In this document: positions 58,302 through 64,000 of the stretch, one piece after another
Layout: each line of letters opens with the position of its first letter
Position numbering within the stretch: position 1 is the stretch's first letter
Source: Rhodococcus ruber
Lineage (GTDB): Bacteria > Actinomycetota > Actinomycetes > Mycobacteriales > Mycobacteriaceae
Assembly (NCBI RefSeq): GCF_027270735.1
Contig: NZ_JAPWIJ010000003.1
Location: 310,001-374,000, forward strand
Direction: 5' to 3'
Length of the DNA stretch: 64,000 nt
Notes under the pieces: model-generated
Seen by the model: the letters and a program-made list of their open reading frames with translations, nothing else
What the model was told of the DNA's origin: nothing
Database searches by the model: none
Position numbers and translations under genes: made by a program

Positions 58302-59072
58302 ATGGGTGCAACACGATCCGACGACGCCGACCGAGTGGCCGCGTCGTCCGACCCTGCCCGCCGCGTCGTCGCAGTCCTCGTCGCGGTGAAGGATCTCGCG
58401 ACGGCGAAGTCGCGGTTGGCGGCGGACTTCTCGGGTCCCGAGCGAACCCGGTTGGTGCTTGCGATGCTCAGCGACACCGTGGCCGCCGCGGAGGCCGCAT
58501 CGGTGGTGGATTCGGTGACGGTGGTCACCCCTGACCCCCTCGTCGCAGAGACCGCCCGCAAAATCGGCGCGCGAGTGTTCGACGAGCCGGTCGGCGATTC
58601 CGCACAGCCACCGGACGCACGTCTCAATCACGCGTTCGCATCCGCGGCGGCCCTGTTGCGGCGCGAAGAGGTCGTCGGCCACGGACACGGGCACAACTCC
58701 GCCGCCCGCGTCGACGTCATCGCGCTGCAAGCCGACCTACCGGCATTGCGTCCCGCCGAACTCGATCAGGCATACATCTCTGCCCGCCGCGGAGGACGAT
58801 CACTGGTGGTCGATCATCACGGCAGCGGTACCGCCGCTTTGATCCTCAAGGACTCCTCGGGCGAGCTCGCACCACTGTTCGGGGTGGACTCCGCCCGCCG
58901 CCACGCAGAGTCCGGCGCACCGAAACTCGACGGCATCTGGCCGGGTCTGCGACTCGACGTCGACACTGCAGTGGACGTCCGCAGTGCACACCGGCTCGGG
59001 GTCGGGCCGGCGACGGCTGCCGTACTGCGCTCACTCGGTTGGAGCGACGACGCGTCGGCGACAACTGCGTGA
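58302..59072 (+). CDS. fbiD: Phosphoenolpyruvate guanylyltransferase (F420 biosynthesis)
   Basis: FbiD (CofC-type) activates phosphoenolpyruvate with GTP to form the precursor that FbiA joins to Fo in F420 synthesis. The 256-residue product has the nucleotidyltransferase core [27 protein letters not shown] and [17 protein letters not shown], then a Gly/His-rich loop ([10 protein letters not shown]) that looks like an insertion. It is encoded next to ppk, as Rv2983 in M. tuberculosis. The ATG at 58302 follows AGGA by 9 nt. Rhodococci use F420 in several oxidoreductases; other F420 genes are not in this window. Confidence 0.92.
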   Translation: MGATRSDDADRVAASSDPARRVVAVLVAVKDLATAKSRLAADFSGPERTRLVLAMLSDTVAAAEAASVVDSVTVVTPDPLVAETARKIGARVFDEPVGDSAQPPDARLNHAFASAAALLRREEVVGHGHGHNSAARVDVIALQADLPALRPAELDQAYISARRGGRSLVVDHHGSGTAALILKDSSGELAPLFGVDSARRHAESGAPKLDGIWPGLRLDVDTAVDVRSAHRLGVGPATAAVLRSLGWSDDASATTA

Positions 59073-59127
59073 CCGAGTTTCGCCCATCGGAGTTTCACCC
59101 ACGCCGGGTATGAGGGATGATCGTCCG

Positions 59128-61350
59128 GTGAGCAGAGACGACGCGCAGCCGGCCAACGAAGATCCGTCGAGGGAGACCGGGGAAGGCACCGGTTCGGAGC
59201 CGGTCTGGAGCGCTCCGATCGCAGCGACGATGCCGAGCATCCCCTCCGCGCTACCGGCCGCCACACCGCAGTCGGTGGACATCACCACCGTGCTCCCCGA
59301 AAATCGCTATCTCAATCGGGAATTGAGCTGGCTCGACTTCAATTCGCGTGTCCTCGCTCTGGCGGAGGACTCGTCGCTCCCCCTGCTGGAACGGGCTAAG
59401 TTTCTCGCGATCTACGCATCGAACCTCGACGAGTTCTACATGGTTCGAGTGGCCGGTCTCAAACGTCGCGACGAAACCGGTCTTTCGGTCCGATCCGCCG
59501 ACGGTATGACCCCGCGTGAACAGCTCGCGGTGATCGGCCAGCGCACCCAGGAGCTCGCGCTCAAACATGCGCGAGTACTGCTGGATTCGATTCTGCCGGA
59601 GCTCACTGCCGAAGGCATCGCGATCATCCGGTGGTCGGATCTGGACAGCGACGAACGTGCCCGGCTCTCGGAGTACTTCACCGAACAGGTCTTCCCGGTA
59701 CTCACACCACTCGCCGTCGACCCCGCTCACCCGTTCCCCTACATCAGCGGCCTGAGCCTCAATCTCGCTGTTACGGTGAAGGATTACTCCACAACCGGTG
59801 AGCATTTCGCTCGTGTGAAGGTCCCCGACAACGTCGATCGCTTCGTGCGGGTCAAGCGCGGCGAAGGCTCGCACCGCATCGACGCGTTTCTGTCGATGGA
59901 GGAGTTGATCTCGGCGCACCTCGACGTACTCTTCCCCGGCATGCAGGTCGTCGAGTCTCACGCGTTCCGCATCACGCGCAACGCCGATTTCGAGGTCGAG
60001 GAAGACCGCGACGAGGATCTACTGCAGGCGCTCGAGCGCGAGCTGGCCCGCAGGCGGTTCGGCTCACCGGTCCGCCTCGAGATCGCCGACGACATGACCG
60101 AGCACATGCTCGAATTGCTGCTGCGTGAACTCGATGTCGACCCCGGCGACGTCATCCAGGTACCCGGACTGCTCGATCTGTCGTGCCTGTGGCAGGTCTA
60201 CAGCGTCGACCGTCCCAATCTGAAGGACGCACCCTTCGTTCCGGCGACCCACCCGGCGTTCGGCGAGCGCGAGACCCCCAAGAGCGTCTTCTCGACGCTG
60301 CGCGACGGCGATGTCCTGGTGCATCATCCGTACGATTCGTTCTCCACCAGCGTCCAGCGCTTCATCGAGCAAGCAGCGGCCGACCCGCAGGTGCTTGCCA
60401 TCAAGCAGACGTTGTACCGCACGTCGGGAGATTCCCCGATCGTCAATGCGCTCGTCGATGCAGCCGGTGCGGGCAAACAGGTGGTTGCACTGGTCGAGAT
60501 CAAGGCACGTTTCGACGAGCAGGCCAACATCGAATGGGCGCGCAAGCTGGAAAAGGCAGGCGTGCACGTGGTGTACGGCCTCGTCGGCCTCAAGACGCAC
60601 TGCAAGACCTGTCTCGTGGTGCGCCGAGAGGGGTCGGTCATTCGCCGGTATTGCCACATCGGAACCGGCAACTACAACCCCAAGACAGCGCGCATCTACG
60701 AGGACGTCGGTTTGTTCACGTCGTCCCCGGAGATCGGTGCCGACCTCACCGATCTGTTCAACTCGCTCACCGGCTACTCACGAAAGTCCAAGTACCGCAA
60801 CCTACTCGTGGCACCGTACGGAGTGCGCCGCGGCATCGTCGAACGCATAGAGGCCGAGGTCGAACACCTCAAGCAGGGACGTGCGGCGGGGATTCGTCTC
60901 AAGGCGAACGCGTTGGTCGACGAGCAGGTCATCGATGCGCTCTACCGCGCGTCCATCGCAGGCGTTCCGGTCAAGGTGGTGGTTCGCGGTATCTGCGCGC
61001 TCAAGCCGGGAGTTCCAGGACTGTCCGAGAACATCGAGGTTCGCTCCATCCTGGGCAGGTTCCTCGAACACTCGCGAGTTCTGCATTTTCAGGGTGCCGA
61101 CGAGTTCTGGATCGGCAGTGCGGACATGATGCACCGTAACCTCGATCGCCGAGTCGAGGTGATGGCTCAGGTCAAGGACACACGACTGGCGAACCAGCTG
61201 AGCGAGATCTTCGACTCCGCACTCGATCCCACCACGCGCTGCTGGGAGTTGGGACCGGACGGCGGCTGGGTCGCTTCACCGGCGCAGGGTGAGACAGTCC
61301 GTGAGCATCAGGTGGAGTTGATGCGTAGCCGGAGGAATCAGGCCTCCTGA
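59128..61350 (+). CDS. ppk: Polyphosphate kinase 1
   Basis: PPK1 makes inorganic polyphosphate from ATP and can run in reverse. The 740-residue protein has the N domain ([24 protein letters not shown]), a head domain, and two C-terminal domains with the autophosphorylated His at 491 (LKTHCK), [21 protein letters not shown], and [14 protein letters not shown] 59128 is preferred because GAGGGA lies 10 nt upstream; ATG 59110 is an alternative. The stop overlaps the mutT1 start (TGATG), so the two enzymes are made together. Confidence 0.96.
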   Translation: MSRDDAQPANEDPSRETGEGTGSEPVWSAPIAATMPSIPSALPAATPQSVDITTVLPENRYLNRELSWLDFNSRVLALAEDSSLPLLERAKFLAIYASNLDEFYMVRVAGLKRRDETGLSVRSADGMTPREQLAVIGQRTQELALKHARVLLDSILPELTAEGIAIIRWSDLDSDERARLSEYFTEQVFPVLTPLAVDPAHPFPYISGLSLNLAVTVKDYSTTGEHFARVKVPDNVDRFVRVKRGEGSHRIDAFLSMEELISAHLDVLFPGMQVVESHAFRITRNADFEVEEDRDEDLLQALERELARRRFGSPVRLEIADDMTEHMLELLLRELDVDPGDVIQVPGLLDLSCLWQVYSVDRPNLKDAPFVPATHPAFGERETPKSVFSTLRDGDVLVHHPYDSFSTSVQRFIEQAAADPQVLAIKQTLYRTSGDSPIVNALVDAAGAGKQVVALVEIKARFDEQANIEWARKLEKAGVHVVYGLVGLKTHCKTCLVVRREGSVIRRYCHIGTGNYNPKTARIYEDVGLFTSSPEIGADLTDLFNSLTGYSRKSKYRNLLVAPYGVRRGIVERIEAEVEHLKQGRAAGIRLKANALVDEQVIDALYRASIAGVPVKVVVRGICALKPGVPGLSENIEVRSILGRFLEHSRVLHFQGADEFWIGSADMMHRNLDRRVEVMAQVKDTRLANQLSEIFDSALDPTTRCWELGPDGGWVASPAQGETVREHQVELMRSRRNQAS

Positions 61351-62285
61351 TGGGAACCTCCGATGGCTCCCCTCGCGCCAACATCTTTGCGGCCGGCTCC
61401 GTTCTGTGGCGACGATCTCCGCGCAGCGACGGTACCGTCGAGATCGCGTTGGTACACAGGCCGAAGTACGACGACTGGTCGTTCCCCAAGGGAAAGCTCG
61501 ATCCCGGAGAGACCGCTGTCGATGCGGCAGTCCGAGAAGTCAAGGAAGAGACCGGATTCGACTCGCGACTGGGGCGGTCACTGTCCTACGTCACGTACCC
61601 GATCCCGGGCCACCGTCGGATGAAGAAGGTCCTCTACTGGGCGGCGGAGGCAACGGGCGGCGAGTTCGTACCCAACGAAGAGGTGGACGAGGTGCGCTGG
61701 ATAGCACCCGCAGACATCGGCCGCGAACTCTCGTATCCCATGGACCACAAGATTCTTCGCCGGTTCGTGGCCAAACCCGTCGACACCTCGACCGTCCTGT
61801 TGGTCCGTCACGGCAGTGCCGGCTCGCGCTCGCGGTACAAGGGCAACGACGTCGATCGCCCGCTCGACAAGACCGGACGACGACAGGCCGAGTCACTGGT
61901 CTCGCTGCTTCGGGCATTCGGGGGCGACGCGGTGTATTCGGCCGACCGCGCCCGGTGTGTTCAGACGGTCGCTCCGTTCGCAGAATCGTTGGGAGCGGAG
62001 ATCGCCCCGGAGCACCTACTGTCCGAGGAGGGGTACGCCGGTGACCCGCGCAAGGGGCGTCATCGCGCTCGCGACATCGCCGATCTGCCCGGCACGCCCG
62101 TTGTCTGCAGCCAGGGCAAGGTCATCCCCGACCTGATGCGCTGGTGGGCCGAAAAGGACGGAATTACGTTGCCTGCCAACAGAAATCGGAAAGGCAGTGT
62201 GTGGGTGCTCTCGCGTCACGACGGCAGGCTCGTTGCGGCCGACCACATTGCCAGCCCCCTACCCACCCTCATCGCCGACGACTGA
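61350..62285 (+). CDS. mutT1: MutT1: Nudix hydrolase fused to a histidine phosphatase
   Basis: The 311-residue protein has an N-terminal Nudix domain with box GKLDPGETAVDAAVREVKEE (R62-E67 region) and a C-terminal histidine-phosphatase domain with LLVRHGSAG (H154). MutT1 in mycobacteria hydrolyses 8-oxo-dGTP and 8-oxo-GTP and diadenosine polyphosphates, sanitising the nucleotide pool. Domain order and length match that protein. It is coupled to ppk by TGATG. It ends just before a strong convergent hairpin shared with hupB. Confidence 0.95.
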   Translation: MGTSDGSPRANIFAAGSVLWRRSPRSDGTVEIALVHRPKYDDWSFPKGKLDPGETAVDAAVREVKEETGFDSRLGRSLSYVTYPIPGHRRMKKVLYWAAEATGGEFVPNEEVDEVRWIAPADIGRELSYPMDHKILRRFVAKPVDTSTVLLVRHGSAGSRSRYKGNDVDRPLDKTGRRQAESLVSLLRAFGGDAVYSADRARCVQTVAPFAESLGAEIAPEHLLSEEGYAGDPRKGRHRARDIADLPGTPVVCSQGKVIPDLMRWWAEKDGITLPANRNRKGSVWVLSRHDGRLVAADHIASPLPTLIADD

Positions 62286-62300
62286 GGGACACAACACCGA

Positions 62301-62349
62301 CGACAGTGAGGCCCCCGACTCGATACCCGAGTCGGGGGCCTCACTGTCG
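62301..62349. terminator. 22-bp perfect bidirectional hairpin between mutT1 and hupB
   Basis: A perfect 22-bp stem encloses the loop ATACC between the convergent mutT1 and hupB stops. There is no T-tract on either side. It should stop transcription from both directions and is the longest perfect stem I see here. Confidence 0.85.
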
Positions 62350-62378
62350 TTGGTACGAGATGTAGAAGCCTGCAGCCT

Positions 62379-63071
62379 CTACTTCTTCGCTGCGCGCTTT
62401 GCGGGGGCCTTCTTCGCCGGAGCCTTCTTGGCCGGAGCCTTCTTGGCTACGGTCTTCTTGGCTGCCGTCTTGGCCGGAGCCTTCTTGGCGGGTGCAGCCG
62501 TCGTGGCGGCCTTGCGAGCAGTCGTCTTGGCCGGTGCAGCCTTCTTTGCAACTGTCTTACGCGCCGTGGTCTTCGCGGGAGCTGCCTTCTTGGCGGCGGC
62601 CTTGGCGGGAGCCGCGGCCTTGCGAGCGGTGGTCTTGGCCGGTGCAGCCTTCTTGGCAGCAGCGGTGGTTGCCTTGCGGGCGGTCGTCTTCACGGCTGCC
62701 TTCTTCGCAGCCGTCTTCTTTGCCGCCGCAGTCTTCTTGGCGGGAGCAGCTGCCGAACCGCGCTTGACAGCGGGACCGGTGGCAGGCAACTTCTGTCCGC
62801 CGGCGATGACTGCCTTGAACTGCGCACCCGGACGGAACGCCGGAACGTTGGTCGGCTTGACGCGAACGGTCTCGCCGGTGCGGGGGTTGCGCGCAACACG
62901 CGCTGCGCGACGACGCTGCTCGAACACGCCGAAGCCTGTGATCGTGACACTCTCGCCGCGGTGCACTGCACGCACGATGGTGTCGACGATGTTCTCGACA
63001 GCCTCTGTGGCGCTCCGCCTATCAGACCCCAACTTCTCGGTCAGGGCGTCGATCAGCTCTGCCTTGTTCAT
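62379..63071 (-). CDS. hupB: Histone-like protein HU with Lys/Ala-rich C-terminal tail
   Basis: HupB compacts and protects the nucleoid. Residues 1-90 are the HU fold ([41 protein letters not shown]). Residues about 105-230 are a histone-H1-like tail of AAKK, PAKK and TARKA repeats, which binds DNA non-specifically and is often acetylated in mycobacteria. The total of 230 residues is close to M. tuberculosis HupB (214). The tail is encoded by GC-rich near-repeats at 62379-62760. Order with leuD and leuC (upstream) follows Rv2986c-Rv2988c. Confidence 0.97.
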   Translation of the reverse strand: MNKAELIDALTEKLGSDRRSATEAVENIVDTIVRAVHRGESVTITGFGVFEQRRRAARVARNPRTGETVRVKPTNVPAFRPGAQFKAVIAGGQKLPATGPAVKRGSAAAPAKKTAAAKKTAAKKAAVKTTARKATTAAAKKAAPAKTTARKAAAPAKAAAKKAAPAKTTARKTVAKKAAPAKTTARKAATTAAPAKKAPAKTAAKKTVAKKAPAKKAPAKKAPAKRAAKK

Positions 63072-63221
63072 GGAATTTCCTCCGCTATATGGTGGCCCAT
63101 CGTCGGACCGACTACTACAACGGTAAACCCCAAGTCGTCAAGAGTCTATGCGCCACGCCAATTTTCATTTCGGTGTCGCGGAATGATTCACGGCCGCATA
63201 GCGTGTCGGACCCCCACCCGG

Positions 63222-63839
63222 TCAGCTTTCGGCCGGGGTCTCGATCCGCGCTGGGAGCGTCAGGGGTTTGTATGAAGGCCTTGACTTTTCATACTCCGTA
63301 ATGGCTTCTACCTGGCGTAATGTCAATCCGATGTCGTCCAGACCTTCCAGCAGACGCCACCGGGTGTAGTCGTCAATCGCGAAGCGCACCACCAAAGTTC
63401 CAGCCGTTACGGTCTTGTCGACGAGGTCGACAATTATTTCCAGACCGGGCTGTTCTTCTAAGGCTTTCCACAGCAATTCGACGTCGGACTGCTCCACTTC
63501 GGCCGCCAGCAGCCCGGCTTTGCCCGAGTTTCCACGGAAGATGTCGGCGAATCGGGACGCGATCACAACCCTGAAACCGAAGTCCGACAGCGCCCAGACG
63601 GCATGTTCGCGTGACGATCCCGTACCGAAATCGGGTCCGGCTACGAGTACCGAGCCACGGTTGTAGGGCTCGAGATTCAGGATGAAGTTCGGATCCGAAC
63701 GCCACGCGGCGAACAACCCGTCCTCGAACCCGGTGCGCGTCACCCGCTTGAGGTAGACCGCGGGGATTATCTGATCGGTGTCGACGTTGGACCGCCGAAG
63801 CGGGACTCCGATACCGGTGTGCCGGGTGAAAGCTTCCAT
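63222..63839 (-). CDS. leuD: 3-isopropylmalate dehydratase, small subunit
   Basis: LeuD pairs with LeuC to isomerise isopropylmalate in leucine synthesis. The 205-residue protein has the swivel domain signatures [42 protein letters not shown], and a C-terminal helical part ending in a Pro/Ser tail. The ATG at 63839 is 45 bp after the leuC stop. Length is typical. It is followed by hupB after a 150 bp gap that holds the hupB promoter. Confidence 0.96.
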   Translation of the reverse strand: MEAFTRHTGIGVPLRRSNVDTDQIIPAVYLKRVTRTGFEDGLFAAWRSDPNFILNLEPYNRGSVLVAGPDFGTGSSREHAVWALSDFGFRVVIASRFADIFRGNSGKAGLLAAEVEQSDVELLWKALEEQPGLEIIVDLVDKTVTAGTLVVRFAIDDYTRWRLLEGLDDIGLTLRQVEAITEYEKSRPSYKPLTLPARIETPAES

Positions 63840-63884
63840 CGAATTCTCTCCTAAGGGTTCGATCGATCCGAGCGAGGACGCGTT

Positions 63885-64000
63885 CTACGCGAGATCCGCC
63901 GGAGAGGACAGGGTTCCGCGGATTGCGGTAGCAGCGGCAACCAGAGGCGAGACGAGATGAGTACGACCGCCTTTGCCCTGCCTGCCCTCGAAATTGCGGT
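63885..64000 (-). CDS. leuC: 3-isopropylmalate dehydratase, large subunit, C-terminal fragment
   Basis: Only the last 38 codons and the TAG stop (63887-63885) are inside the window. The visible peptide [20 protein letters not shown] is the conserved C-terminal end of LeuC, including the substrate-binding Arg region. LeuC carries the [4Fe-4S] cluster of the isomerase, but its Cys ligands lie beyond the window. It precedes leuD in one operon. Confidence 0.9.
   Translation of the reverse strand, partial: RNFEGRQGKGGRTHLVSPLVAAATAIRGTLSSPADLA

Noticed and set aside
62379-62760. Repeats in the hupB 3' half as a satellite or mobile element
   Set aside because: They encode the Lys/Ala tail typical of actinobacterial HupB.

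Overview
The window is a GC-rich actinobacterial chromosome segment. Gene content and order closely follow the Mycobacterium tuberculosis Rv2890c-Rv2988c region, but without its PPE genes, the PDIM/PGL locus or transposases. The rhodococcal-type gene set (Lsr2, FbiD for F420, SepIVA, MutT1 fused to a histidine phosphatase, HupB with a Lys/Ala tail) points to Nocardiaceae, most likely Rhodococcus. The genus is an inference from sequence recognition, not from a database search. Almost everything is core housekeeping. I found no tRNA, rRNA, CRISPR array, prophage, insertion sequence or secondary-metabolite cluster.

Layout. 1-2.1 kb: pyrH (partial), tsf and rpsB for translation. 2.4-5.3 kb: a secreted M23-type protein facing a MinD-like ATPase and xerC. 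5.3-9.2 kb: a siderophore-interacting reductase behind a possible iron box, then a tightly coupled yraN-comM-dprA unit. 9.2-10.3 kb: an lsr2 gene in A+T-richer flanks, sitting where M. tuberculosis carries fdhD/fdhF. 10.3-16.2 kb: DUF2469, rnhB, lepB, rplS, a membrane protein and tex. 16.2-24 kb: a serine-hydrolase lipoprotein, the rpsP-khpA-rimM-trmD operon, a CPBP protease, an amidohydrolase, ffh and a secreted M23 peptidase. 24.2-28.6 kb: the nitrogen operon amt-glnB-glnD behind a well-spaced GlnR-type site. 28.7-41 kb: ftsY, a PPOX protein, smc, acyP, a secreted beta-propeller, an OsmC protein, mutM, rnc, rpmF, the DUF177 gene, sepIVA, coaD and rsmD. 40.7-48.7 kb: pyc, recG, a DAK2/FakA-like gene and rpmB. 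48.9-52.7 kb: an accessory block of a divergent PAP2 protein, a two-component system and a crotonase. 52.7-64 kb: ung, a gamma-carbonic-anhydrase-like gene, thiL, a stand-alone RAM-domain gene, a DUF3515 gene, ddl, gpsA, fbiD, ppk, mutT1, hupB, leuD and leuC (partial).

Most genes are on the minus strand in compact runs with 1-4 bp stop/start overlaps (TGATG, ATGA), implying translational coupling. Functional themes are ribosome and tRNA maturation, co-translational membrane targeting (ffh, ftsY, lepB), DNA maintenance (xerC, dprA, smc, mutM, recG, ung, mutT1) and nitrogen sensing.

No clearly undescribed multi-gene system is present. The best leads are a dispersed GTGGAGCCTGC intergenic motif at three loci, the lsr2 islet, the MinD-like ATPase beside xerC, the ambiguous thiL start behind a strong Shine-Dalgarno sequence, and the accessory PAP2/two-component block.
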